Shown: in pieces, positions 40,660-49,364 of the stretch
Layout: the number at the start of each line of letters is the position of its first letter
How positions within the stretch are numbered: the stretch's first letter is position 1
Source of the DNA: Bog-473 sp963787485
Lineage (GTDB): Bacteria; Actinomycetota; Acidimicrobiia; Acidimicrobiales; RAAP-2
Length of the DNA stretch: 64,000 nt
Reading direction: 5' to 3'
NCBI GenBank assembly: GCA_963787485.1
Contig: CAWBDF010000002.1
Coordinates: forward strand, 62,001-126,000
The notes under the pieces: model-generated
Seen by the model: only the letters and a program-made list of their open reading frames with translations
The model's database searches: none
Told to the model about the DNA's origin: nothing
Program-made: the position numbers and the translations under genes

Positions 40660-42599
40660 GACGCACGTCCGACCAGGCGCACGGGGATCCGGTCCCCGAG
40701 CCCGAGGTCCTGGCCCGTGCCCTGACTGCCGCCCGCGGGCGGGACCGGGGAGGCGACGACGTGCTCGAGACTGCCTCCGGTGCACGCCCCACAGTCGTAG
40801 CAGGGAGTCCAACGGCAGTCCTCGACGCTCACCCGGGCCAGGGCATCTTGCCAATCTCCCCACAGGAAGTCGCGGTGGAGTCCGGCCGAAATGTGGTCCC
40901 AGGGCAACGCTTCGTGCTCGTGGCGGTCTCGGTGGCAGACCTCGTCGGTACTCAAGCCCTCGGCGGCCAAGGCGTCTTCCCACAGCGAGAGGTCGAAGCG
41001 CTCCGACCACTCCTGGAAGGTGCCACCGGCACGCCAGACCCGTTCGATCACCGCTCCCATGCGTCGGTCGCCGCGGCTGGCCAGACCCTCGGCCACCGAC
41101 GCGGCCGGGTCGTGCCAACGGATGGTGAGTCCCCGCGTGGGACGCGCCGCCGCCCGCAGGAGTGCCACCTTCCGCTCGAGCTCGGCCACACTGTCCTGTC
41201 CGAACCACTGGAAGGGCGTGTGCGCCTTGGGCACGAACCCCCCCACCGAGGCGACGACCGTCACCGAGGAGTGGTGACGCCGGCCGACCTCCGCACAACG
41301 CGCCCCGAGCTCGGCGATCCCGAGCACGTCCTCGTCGCGTTCGGTCGGGAGCCCGATGAGGAAATAGAGCTTGATGCGACGCCACCCCTGCCCGAAGGCG
41401 GAGTCGACCGCGCCGTACAGGTCCTCCTCGGTGATCAGCTTGTTGATCACCGTCCGCATCCTCCAGGTTCCGCCCTCGGGGGCGAACGTCAGGCCGGTAC
41501 GGCGCACCTTCTGGATCTCGGCCGCCGTGCCCACCGTGAAGGCGTCGACGCGCAGTGAGGGAAGGCTCACCGACACCTGCCCACAGTGCGCCGGGTCAGA
41601 GATGATGTCGCGCACCGTGTCCTCAATGCCCGAGAAGTCCGCCGAGGACAGCGAGGTCAGCGTCACCTCGTCGTATCCGCTCCATTGGAGACCCCGTCGG
41701 ACCATGTCGCGCACCTGTGCCGCGGGTCGCTCGCGTACCGGACGGGTGATCATGCCGGCCTGGCAGAAGCGGCACCCCCGCGTGCAGCCACGGAACACCT
41801 CGACGTTCAAGCGGTCGTGCACCACTTCGGTCAGGGGCACCAAGGGATGCGACGGATAGGGCCACTCGGCCAGATCGGCCACTGTCCGCTTGGTGACCGT
41901 GGTCGGGACCGCATCGTCCACCGGCTCGGTTCCCACCAGCCGGCCCTCCTCGTATCGGGGGACGTAGAGGGCCGGGACGTACACCCCCTCGACCCGGGCC
42001 AGGGCGCGACGCAACGAGGCACGGTCGCGATTGTCGACGGGCGTGGCCAACCAATCGGCCAGCATCTCGTTCACCTCGCCTACGGCCTCCTCGCCGTCGC
42101 CCAGCACGAAGGCGTCGACGAAGTCGGCCAGCGGCTCGGGGTTGAAGGCGCAGTGTCCACCGGCCACCACGACGACGTCGCCGGGGCCGCGTGCCGTGGC
42201 GTGGAGCGGCACGCCGGCCAGATCGACGAGGTTGACCACGTTGGTGTAGACGAGCTCGGCCGACAGGTTGAAGGCCAGAACGTCGAAGGCCCCAGCGGGG
42301 AGGTGCCCTTCGACGCTGAAGAGTGGGATCCCCTCGCGCCGCATGGCCGCCTCCATGTCGACCCACGGCGCGTAGGCCCGTTCGGCCAGGGCGTCGGGTC
42401 GAGCGTTCAAGATCTCGTAGAGGATCTGCAGTCCCTGGTTCGGCAGGCCGATCTCGTAGGTGTCGGGGTAGATCAGGAGCCAGGCCACCCGCCCGGCGCC
42501 GTGCTGGGGGGACTGGGCCCCCTGCTCGCCCCCGATGTAGCGCGCCGGCTTCGACACCGAGGGCAGCACCCGCTCGATCCGGGGCCACAGGCTCTCCAT
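40656..42599 (-). CDS. radical SAM protein, TIGR03960 family
   Basis: The 647-residue protein has an N-terminal B12-binding-like domain (about 40-190: PDTYEIGLPNQGLQILYEILN and VVAGGHCAFNPEPLADFVDAFVLGDGE). A radical-SAM core follows, with the [4Fe-4S] motif CTRGCRFCQAG near residue 285 and SLSSADFSG. A C-terminal region holds a CYDCGAC cluster of cysteines. The ATG at 42599 is preceded by GAGG; a GTG at 42608 is also possible. It is coupled to DUF2344 in most genomes. The substrate is unknown. Confidence 0.9.
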   Translation of the reverse strand: MESLWPRIERVLPSVSKPARYIGGEQGAQSPQHGAGRVAWLLIYPDTYEIGLPNQGLQILYEILNARPDALAERAYAPWVDMEAAMRREGIPLFSVEGHLPAGAFDVLAFNLSAELVYTNVVNLVDLAGVPLHATARGPGDVVVVAGGHCAFNPEPLADFVDAFVLGDGEEAVGEVNEMLADWLATPVDNRDRASLRRALARVEGVYVPALYVPRYEEGRLVGTEPVDDAVPTTVTKRTVADLAEWPYPSHPLVPLTEVVHDRLNVEVFRGCTRGCRFCQAGMITRPVRERPAAQVRDMVRRGLQWSGYDEVTLTSLSSADFSGIEDTVRDIISDPAHCGQVSVSLPSLRVDAFTVGTAAEIQKVRRTGLTFAPEGGTWRMRTVINKLITEEDLYGAVDSAFGQGWRRIKLYFLIGLPTERDEDVLGIAELGARCAEVGRRHHSSVTVVASVGGFVPKAHTPFQWFGQDSVAELERKVALLRAAARPTRGLTIRWHDPAASVAEGLASRGDRRMGAVIERVWRAGGTFQEWSERFDLSLWEDALAAEGLSTDEVCHRDRHEHEALPWDHISAGLHRDFLWGDWQDALARVSVEDCRWTPCYDCGACTGGSLEHVVASPVPPAGGSQGTGQDLGLGDRIPVRLVGRAS

Positions 42600-42641
42600 C
42601 GTCCTCACCCTACGGGACGCCCGGCCGCCCTCCCCACTGCG

Positions 42642-44867
42642 TCAGCCTCCCCCCGCCACGGTCGTGGTCGTCGATCCAGTGCTCCCCGTCGAGGTGGCCG
42701 CGCCGCGCCCCGGAACCGTCGTGGTGGAGGTGGTTGTGGTCGGCGTCCCCAGCGGGGGGTTGGACGGCGGCGCGGTGGCGCTCGGCGGGTTGGCCGTCGA
42801 CGGGGTGCGGACCGCGCCGAGCGGGTTCGCTGCGATGTAGTCGAAGACGTTGCGCACGAGGGGTGCCGCCGCCTGGGCCCCGTACCCACCCTGGTCGATG
42901 ACGGCCAGGACCAGGTAGGTCGGATTCGGGTTCGGGCCGAAGGCCACGAACCAGCTGTTGGGCTCCTGGTTCGCTTGGTTCGACGCCGTGCCCGTCTTGC
43001 CGGCCAGGTTCCACGAAGAGGGAAAACCCACGAAGTCCTGCGCCGCCGTGCCGTGGGTGACCACGCCCTCGAGCCCGGTGAGGATGGCGCTGAAGGTCGA
43101 CGGGGAGACGTCGACGTGACCCGTCACTTGGGGCTCGAGCTTCTTGACCACTTTGCCCGTCACCGGGTCGACCACCTCGGACGCCACCTGGGGGGCGTAG
43201 CGGGTGCCCCCGTTGGCGAACGTGGCGTAGGCCACGGCCTGCTCAATCGGGGTCAGCACGGTGGCGCCCTGCCCGAAGGCCATCTCGATGTTGTCCCCCG
43301 TGTACCAATTCACGTTCGGGAACGCCCCTGGTGCCTCGGCGTGCAACTTCTGCCGGGTGGCCTGGCTGTCCACCCGACCCTGCGCCTCCCCGGGCAGGTC
43401 GATCCCCGTGATGGTGCCCTCGCCGTAGGCGGTCGCCTCGTTCTGAATCGGCGTGTCGCCGTACTGGGCGCGGTCATTCCAGAACATGTCCCCGAGGTTG
43501 TAGAAGAAGGCGTCACTCGACACTGTGAGCGCGCTCGAGACGTTGTACTCGCCCGGGCTGTCGCCAGGGTCGTCGTTCAGCACGCACCCCTTGTCGCTGG
43601 TCACGCCGGGTGCCGGGCAACCCGGGATCTTGAAACTTCCCTTGTCGTCGTAATAGGTGCCGGGTTGGATCAAGCCCGCCTGGAGCGCCGCCGTGGCGGT
43701 GACCAGCTTGAAGGTCGAGCCGGGGGTGTACAGGCCCTCGATGGCGTTGTTGTTCTCGGCGCCGCTCGCCTCCAGCGCCTTGAAGTTGGCCAACGAGATA
43801 CCGCCCACGAATTGGTTGAGGTCGTAGCCCGGATAGGAGGCCATGGCCAGGACCTGCCCGTTCTGCGGGTTCATGACCACCACGGCCCCGTTCGGTGCCG
43901 GCGGCACCCGGTTGTCGACCGTGTCGACGGTGTGGCGGTCGAGCAGGATCTGCTGGGCCAGGTCGTTCTCGACCGCCTGTTGGAGCCCGGTGTCGATGTT
44001 GAGCACGAGGGTGTCGCCGATCTGCGGGGCGGTCGTGCTCAACGTGCCGACAACGTCGCCGTGGACGTCGACCGAGAGGGCCTGGCGCCCGCTCACCCCC
44101 CGGAGGTAGGGCTCGTATTGGGCCTCGAGCCCCGAGACGCCGATCTGGCTGCTCTGGGAATACCCGTCGTGCGGGTGCGCCGCCAGGTAGCTCGCCGTGA
44201 TGTCGCCCACGTAGCCCAGCATGTGGGTGGCGGTCGTTCCCCCCTGGGGGTACACGCGCTGCGCCACCGTCTCCACGCTCACTCCGGGGTACTCCGCCTG
44301 GTGTGTCTGCAGGTACTGCACCGTGGCATCGGACACGCCCACTTCGACCGGAGCCGGTTCGTAGGGCCCGAGTTGGTTGGCCGCCGTGGCGATGGACGCC
44401 TGTACCTGCGCGGGCGTCTGGCCGATGAGCGCAGCGACCATGCCGATGACGGCCGGGTTCTGCGTGGCCTCGCCCTGGGAGAGGAGAACCTCCTCCTGCG
44501 GCATGTTGGAGACGAGCACCGTGCCGCTGCGGTCGACCACCTCACCGCGCGGCGCCGGGATGCTCACCACGCGCACCTGGTTACGCGTTACGGCGGCCGC
44601 ATAGGTCTTCCCCTGCACCACTTGCAACGACCACAGTCGCAGCACCAGGACGCCGAAGAGGAGCAGCACCACGGCGCCCACCACGCGGAGTCGGAGATTG
44701 GGTCGTGACTCCTCCTCTTCGGGAGAGCCGACGATGGACGACACATGGACGCTCTTGCGCGGGCGCATGCGCGGCTGACGCGGCTGGCGCGTGGGCGTGC
44801 GGCGACGATTACTCGGCTTGGGGTGGAGCCGGTCACCTCGGATCGGGTGGCGGAACGTCCGCTTCAC
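42642..44867 (-). CDS. mrdA: penicillin-binding protein 2 (peptidoglycan transpeptidase)
   Basis: The class B transpeptidase of the elongation machinery. One membrane helix (about 65-88) follows a basic cytoplasmic tail. The dimerisation domain comes next, with PRGEVVDRSGTVLVSN near residue 110. The transpeptidase domain has the active serine in PGSTFKL (about residue 384), SSD in TVSSDAFFYNLG, and KTG in LAGKTGTASN. The C-terminal 50 residues are Thr/Ser/Pro-rich. The GTG at 44867 starts 4 bp after the mreD stop. The rodA gene often found next is absent. Confidence 0.94.
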   Translation of the reverse strand: MKRTFRHPIRGDRLHPKPSNRRRTPTRQPRQPRMRPRKSVHVSSIVGSPEEEESRPNLRLRVVGAVVLLLFGVLVLRLWSLQVVQGKTYAAAVTRNQVRVVSIPAPRGEVVDRSGTVLVSNMPQEEVLLSQGEATQNPAVIGMVAALIGQTPAQVQASIATAANQLGPYEPAPVEVGVSDATVQYLQTHQAEYPGVSVETVAQRVYPQGGTTATHMLGYVGDITASYLAAHPHDGYSQSSQIGVSGLEAQYEPYLRGVSGRQALSVDVHGDVVGTLSTTAPQIGDTLVLNIDTGLQQAVENDLAQQILLDRHTVDTVDNRVPPAPNGAVVVMNPQNGQVLAMASYPGYDLNQFVGGISLANFKALEASGAENNNAIEGLYTPGSTFKLVTATAALQAGLIQPGTYYDDKGSFKIPGCPAPGVTSDKGCVLNDDPGDSPGEYNVSSALTVSSDAFFYNLGDMFWNDRAQYGDTPIQNEATAYGEGTITGIDLPGEAQGRVDSQATRQKLHAEAPGAFPNVNWYTGDNIEMAFGQGATVLTPIEQAVAYATFANGGTRYAPQVASEVVDPVTGKVVKKLEPQVTGHVDVSPSTFSAILTGLEGVVTHGTAAQDFVGFPSSWNLAGKTGTASNQANQEPNSWFVAFGPNPNPTYLVLAVIDQGGYGAQAAAPLVRNVFDYIAANPLGAVRTPSTANPPSATAPPSNPPLGTPTTTTSTTTVPGRGAATSTGSTGSTTTTVAGGG

Positions 44868-44871
44868 CAGC

Positions 44872-45408
44872 TCACCAGACCCTGCGGTCGCCTTCCGCTG
44901 AGACAAGGGACCGGCGGTTACCCTCGCCGGCCAGCGCCCATCGCATGAGGCGGCTGACCGGGAGCACGAGCACCAAGCTCGAGATGGTCACCACGGCGAA
45001 CACGGCCAGGAAATCCACCCGCACCATCTGTTCCTGCCCGAGGACCGCGCCCAACACCGCGAACAGCATGTCCGCTGCCACGCTCCCGGTGAGCGCGGCC
45101 ACCGGCTTGAGCCAGGTCGCCCTCGGGTCGACGGGCGCCGACAGCACGCCCACGGTGAAGCCGAGCAGGCAACCCACCAGGGCTGACAGGCCGAAAGGCG
45201 TGGGCAGCACCAGGTCGAAGGCGAGCCCGGACCAGAAACCCACGATGGCGCCGGTCTCGGGTCCGTCGAGCAGGGCAGCGGTGATCGGGAGCAGCCACAG
45301 GATGTCGGGGTGGGCTCCGCCGATGCGCAGCGCCACCATCACCGTCTGTTGCACCATCAGCGCCACGAAGATGACCAGGGCCATCCGCAAGACGGCGCGC
45401 CCGCTCAT
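44872..45408 (-). CDS. mreD: rod shape-determining protein MreD
   Basis: The 178-residue integral membrane protein has five or six hydrophobic segments (such as MALVIFVALMVQQTVMVAL and PVAALTGSVAADMLFAVLGAVLG) and the usual GPETGAIVGFWSGLAFDLVLPTPFGLSALVG region. The ATG at 45408 overlaps the mreC stop (ATGA). MreD belongs to the elongasome with MreC and PBP2. Confidence 0.9.
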   Translation of the reverse strand: MSGRAVLRMALVIFVALMVQQTVMVALRIGGAHPDILWLLPITAALLDGPETGAIVGFWSGLAFDLVLPTPFGLSALVGCLLGFTVGVLSAPVDPRATWLKPVAALTGSVAADMLFAVLGAVLGQEQMVRVDFLAVFAVVTISSLVLVLPVSRLMRWALAGEGNRRSLVSAEGDRRVW

Positions 45409-46241
45409 GTGGGCGGCGTCCACTGCACGACGTCGACGTAGGCCAGCTCGTCGAGGTCGGCTGCCGGGTCGACGCTGACCGTCTCCTGACTGGCTCCCGC
45501 CGCGGTGTGGAAGGAGTGCACGGTGGCCACCGGGATGCCGGGCGGGAAGGCCGCCGCCTGAAGGCCGCTCGTGTACATGTATTCGCCACGACGCAGCGGA
45601 GTGCCCGGAACGACCAGGTCCGCCGTCATGGAGCTCGACGGGCCCTGGCCGTCGACGATGGCCTCGTATTGTTTGCGCGGCCCGAACGACACGCCGATCT
45701 TCGACTGGCCATCGGTGACGAGCCGCACCACGGAGGTGTGGTGGAACGACTGCACCACCTGGCCCACCAGACCGCCCCCGGCGACGACGGGATACCCCAC
45801 GTCGACACCGTCGGACCTCCCTTTGTCCAGCGTGATGGTGGAGGTGAAGTTGGAGGGGTACTCCTCGATCGTTTGTGCGGTGACCGTCGGCAACCTCTGC
45901 AGGAAGGGGAGGTTCTCGAGGGCGGTGAGCTGCTGCAACTGGTTGCGCTCGAAACCCTGCTCGGCCGCGGCGGCCTTGAGCTGGCCAATGGTGCGCTGGA
46001 GCTGCTCGTTCTGCGCCTGCACCGACCCGTAATTGAAGGCTCCCGCGAGAAAGTTCCCGATCGGGCTGATGATGTCCATGACCCCCTGGCGCAGGGGTGC
46101 GTAGACCTGGTTGGCCACCGACTTGAGGCCCGAGGTCAACGAATGGGTCCGCCCGTTGAGATCGAGTGAGACGAGCGACAGCGAGACGACGACGAGGATG
46201 ATGACCGTCAGCGTGCGGCGAGAACGCCTGGTCCGGGCCAC
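45405..46241 (-). CDS. mreC: rod shape-determining protein MreC
   Basis: A bitopic protein linking MreB to the cell-wall enzymes. After a basic N-terminus and one membrane helix (about 10-28) comes a coiled-coil (about 68-105, with QNEQLQRTIGQLK). The two beta-barrel domains follow, seen in DKGRSDGVDVGYPVVAGGGLVGQVV and VVRLVTDGQSKIGV. The length of 278 aa is normal. It lies 22 bp after mreB. Confidence 0.93.
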   Translation of the reverse strand: MARTRRSRRTLTVIILVVVSLSLVSLDLNGRTHSLTSGLKSVANQVYAPLRQGVMDIISPIGNFLAGAFNYGSVQAQNEQLQRTIGQLKAAAAEQGFERNQLQQLTALENLPFLQRLPTVTAQTIEEYPSNFTSTITLDKGRSDGVDVGYPVVAGGGLVGQVVQSFHHTSVVRLVTDGQSKIGVSFGPRKQYEAIVDGQGPSSSMTADLVVPGTPLRRGEYMYTSGLQAAAFPPGIPVATVHSFHTAAGASQETVSVDPAADLDELAYVDVVQWTPPT

Positions 46242-46263
46242 CCGGGGAGAACCGGCCGATCGT

Positions 46264-47295
46264 TCAGCGCGTTGAGGTGGTGATCAGCACCCGTTTCAGC
46301 GCGTCGAACTCTTCCAGGCACTGCCCACTGCCCACGGCCACGCAGTTGAGCGGGTCACGGGCCACGACGATCGGCATCCCCGTCTCGTGCTGAAGCCGCG
46401 CCTCAAGACCGTGCAGCAGGGCTCCCCCTCCGGTGAGGACGATCCCCTGCTCCATGATGTCGGCTGCCAATTCGGGCGGTGTCCGGTCCAGCGTGACCTT
46501 GACGGCGTCAATGATGGCCGACACCGGCTCCTCAATGGAGCGCCGGATCTCCTCGGTCGAGACGACGATGGTCTTGGGCAATCCGCTCACGAGGTCACGG
46601 CCGCGGATCTCGGCGTGCAATTCCTGTTCGAGTGGATAAGCCGATCCCAGCGTGATCTTGATCTCCTCGGCGGTGCGCTCGCCGAGCGCCAGGCTGAACT
46701 CCTTCTTGACGAAAGACACGATCGCCTCGTCGAGCTCGTCACCGCCGATGCGCACCGACTGACTGGTGACGATGCCGCCGAGCGAGATCACGGCGACCTC
46801 GGTCGTCCCGCCGCCGATGTCCACCACCATGTTGCCGGTCGGCTCGTGCACGGGGAGCCCGGCGCCGATGGCCGCGGCCATGGGCTCTTCGATGATGTAG
46901 GCCCGCCGCGCCCCGGCGTACTCCGCCGCCTCCATGACGGCCCGCCGCTCCACGCCGGTGATGCCCGAGGGCACGCAGATCACCATACGCGGCTTGGCGA
47001 ACCGGCGCTGGTGCACCCGGTGGATGAAGTAACGCAACATCTTCTCGCAGATCTCGAAGTCGGCGATCACGCCGTCCTTCAGCGGGCGGATGGCCTGAAT
47101 GTTCGACGGCGTACGACCGATCATCCGCTTGGCCTCTGCCCCGACTGCGAGCGGGCGCCCGTCCTTAATGTCCACGGCGACGACCGAGGGCTCGTTGAGC
47201 ACGATGCCGCGGCCGCGCACGTACACCAGCGTGTTGGCGGTACCGAGGTCGACGGCCATGTCACGACCAAGCAGAGAAAGGCGATTGTCGGCCAT
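46264..47295 (-). CDS. mreB: actin-like cell shape protein MreB
   Basis: The filament that guides lateral wall synthesis. The 343 residues have the phosphate 1 motif MAVDLGTANTLVYV, phosphate 2 VVDIGGGTTEVAVISLGG, adenosine-binding IVLTGGGALLHGLE, plus CVPSGITGVERRAVMEA and IIEEPMAAAIGAGLPV. The ATG at 47295 follows a GGGAG site. A promoter-like pair lies 68-96 bp upstream. It heads the mreB-mreC-mreD-mrdA unit and indicates a rod-shaped cell. Confidence 0.97.
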   Translation of the reverse strand: MADNRLSLLGRDMAVDLGTANTLVYVRGRGIVLNEPSVVAVDIKDGRPLAVGAEAKRMIGRTPSNIQAIRPLKDGVIADFEICEKMLRYFIHRVHQRRFAKPRMVICVPSGITGVERRAVMEAAEYAGARRAYIIEEPMAAAIGAGLPVHEPTGNMVVDIGGGTTEVAVISLGGIVTSQSVRIGGDELDEAIVSFVKKEFSLALGERTAEEIKITLGSAYPLEQELHAEIRGRDLVSGLPKTIVVSTEEIRRSIEEPVSAIIDAVKVTLDRTPPELAADIMEQGIVLTGGGALLHGLEARLQHETGMPIVVARDPLNCVAVGSGQCLEEFDALKRVLITTSTR

Positions 47296-47362
47296 ATCTG
47301 GGATCTCCCGGGAACTGCGGCTCGACGCCGGAGGAGTCCGGCGACGGTGGCGGTGGCCACAC

Positions 47363-47391
47363 AGGCTACGGGACGCCGAGGGGGTCCACAA
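47363..47391 (-). promoter_or_regulatory. candidate mreB promoter
   Basis: On the minus strand TTGTGG (47391-47386) and TAGCCT (47368-47363) are separated by exactly 17 bp. They fit -35 and TANNNT -10 elements. The implied leader to the mreB ATG is about 60 nt. This lies in the 210-bp gap after ndk, the only long gap in this stretch. Confidence 0.5.
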
Positions 47392-47505
47392 GGCAGAGGG
47401 GGACACACACCCTCCTCACCTCCACATCTGTGCGTGCGTTGTCCGACTCACCCCCGAACAGGCCCCGGAGGCGGTCCGCCTCAGAATCAGGCCCCGGGCA
47501 CGGAC

Positions 47506-47922
47506 TCAGGTCGGGGCGAGGTCCGGGAAGAAGAGTGCGATCTCCCGGGCCGCCGACTCGGGCGAATCGGACCCGTGCACCAGGTTCTCGGTCGTCTCAA
47601 TCCCCAAGTCACCCCGGATGGTGCCCGGCTCGGCCTCGGCAGGGTTGGTCGCCCCGATCATGCGCCGCACGACGACGTAGGTGTCCTTCGGTCCCTCCAC
47701 CGCCATGACGAGGGAGGGCGAACGGGTGATGAACGTGACCAGATCGCTGTAGAAGGGCCGGTCCGCGTGCTCCGCGTAGTGCGTCTCGGCCACCTCCTTG
47801 GAGATGGTGCGCAACTCGGCAGCCACCAGCCGCAGGTGCTTGCGCTCCAGTCGGCTGACGATCTCGCCGGCCAATCCCCGCTCGACTCCGTCGGGCTTCA
47901 CGATCACGAGGGTTCGGTCCAC
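47506..47922 (-). CDS. ndk: nucleoside diphosphate kinase
   Basis: Ndk exchanges the gamma phosphate between nucleotides. The 138-residue protein has TLVIVKPDGVERGLAGEI, the YAEHADRPFYSDLV loop and the active-site His in ENLVHGSDSPESA. ALFFPDL closes it. It lies 12 bp after folC in the conserved folC-ndk-mreB order. Confidence 0.97.
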   Translation of the reverse strand: MDRTLVIVKPDGVERGLAGEIVSRLERKHLRLVAAELRTISKEVAETHYAEHADRPFYSDLVTFITRSPSLVMAVEGPKDTYVVVRRMIGATNPAEAEPGTIRGDLGIETTENLVHGSDSPESAAREIALFFPDLAPT

Positions 47923-47934
47923 GGGGGGACGACA

Positions 47935-49347
47935 CTACACAACGGGTCCGGGCCCGGCGTCGCCCCAGGCGACGGCGGAGGCGACGGCGTCGGCCCGTAC
48001 GGTGCCGACCACGTAGAGAGAACCGGCCACGACGACGAGGCCGTCGGCATCGACCATGTGCTGCGCCCTGACGAACGCGACCGACACGTCACGCTCGACG
48101 GTCACCGCCATGCCGAGCGCCCGCGCCGCGTCGGCCACTTCGTCGGCCGGCATGGCGCGGGGCGACACTGGTTCGCACACCACCACGGCGCGCACGTCGG
48201 CGTCGGCCAGGGGCGCCAGCATGGCGGAGGGGTCTCGCCCCGAGAGCATGCCTACGACTGCGACACGTTCCCCGTCAACGGCGAACTCCTCGGAGAGCGC
48301 GGCGCCGAGGGCTGCCATGCCGGCCGCGTTGTGCGCGCCATCGACCACCAACAGCGGGCGGCGCCCCAGAACCTCGAGCCGACCCGCCACTCGCACCGCC
48401 GCCAGGCCGTCAGCGACGACCTCGGGCGCCAGGGGTTCCTCGAAGAAGGCCTCCACCGCGGCCACCGCCAGCGCAGCGTTGCCGCCCTGGTGGGCGCCGT
48501 GAAGGGGGACGAGCACCTCGTCGTAACGCCCGCCGGGCGTCCACAAGGTGACCAGCCGGCCACCCACGGCGACGTCGTTGCGTTCGCACCCAAACTCCCT
48601 TCCGGCCTGCCAGACCGACGCCGCCCCGGCGGCGTCGGCCCGTGCGGCGATGACGCCGGCCACATGGGCGTCGGTCTCCCCCACCACGACGCGGCTGCCC
48701 TGGTCGATAATGCCGGCCTTGTCCGACGCAATACCCTCGAGCGTCGGACCGAGGACGTCCGTGTGGTCGTAGCTCACGTTGGTGAGGACTGCCACGTCAC
48801 CGTGGACGACGTTGGTGCAGTCCCACGTGCCACCCAGGCCGACCTCGACGACCATGGCATCGACGGCTTCTGTGGCAAACCAGCTCAGTGCCGCCGCGGT
48901 GAGGAGCTCGAAGCGCGTCGCCCGCTCGGCCATCAGCGACTCGAGCAGAGCGAGCTCGGCCAGGACCTCCATGAGTGCGCCGTCGTCAATTGGTTCAGCG
49001 TTACGGGCGATCCGTTCGTGCACGACGTGCAGATTGGGGCTGGTGTAGGTGCCCACACTCAGACCCTTGGCCATGAGCAGCGCGGTGGCCATGGCCGAAG
49101 TGGACCCCTTGCCGTTGGTCCCCGTGATGTGGATGCACGGGATGGACGCTTGTGGTTCGCCCAGCAACGAGGTCAGGGCGCGCATTCGGTCGAGCGTGGG
49201 CACAGACCGACGCCGCGGCATGTTCGCCTCGAAGTCGATGTGAGCGTCGAGCCATGAGAGCGCGTCCGCGGGCACCTCGAAGGATGGCCCGGCGTACCGA
49301 GTGCCGGCGTACCGAGTGCCGCCGGTGGGCTGACCGTCCTCCGGCAC
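47935..49347 (-). CDS. folC: folylpolyglutamate synthase / dihydrofolate synthase
   Basis: The enzyme adds glutamate to folates, and in many bacteria also makes dihydrofolate. The Mur-ligase-like ATP loop HITGTNGKGSTSAM is near residue 75. YTSPNLHVVHERI, VEVGLGGTWDCTNVV and LLVVDGAHNAAGMAALG follow. The GTG at 49347 follows a GGGAC site and gives 470 residues. A longer frame exists but overlaps clpX. The N-terminal 20 residues carry a small GTRYA duplication. Confidence 0.93.
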   Translation of the reverse strand: MPEDGQPTGGTRYAGTRYAGPSFEVPADALSWLDAHIDFEANMPRRRSVPTLDRMRALTSLLGEPQASIPCIHITGTNGKGSTSAMATALLMAKGLSVGTYTSPNLHVVHERIARNAEPIDDGALMEVLAELALLESLMAERATRFELLTAAALSWFATEAVDAMVVEVGLGGTWDCTNVVHGDVAVLTNVSYDHTDVLGPTLEGIASDKAGIIDQGSRVVVGETDAHVAGVIAARADAAGAASVWQAGREFGCERNDVAVGGRLVTLWTPGGRYDEVLVPLHGAHQGGNAALAVAAVEAFFEEPLAPEVVADGLAAVRVAGRLEVLGRRPLLVVDGAHNAAGMAALGAALSEEFAVDGERVAVVGMLSGRDPSAMLAPLADADVRAVVVCEPVSPRAMPADEVADAARALGMAVTVERDVSVAFVRAQHMVDADGLVVVAGSLYVVGTVRADAVASAVAWGDAGPGPVV

Positions 49348-49364
49348 GAAAGGCGTCCCTGCGG

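Noticed and set aside
41586..44708. Plus-strand frame of 1040 residues opposite PBP2 and the radical-SAM gene
   Set aside because: Antisense shadow of two well-supported genes; no family motifs.
46387..49257. Plus-strand frame of 956 residues opposite mreB-ndk-folC
   Set aside because: Antisense shadow crossing three known genes, rich in His/Arg/Gly as expected from complementary codons.
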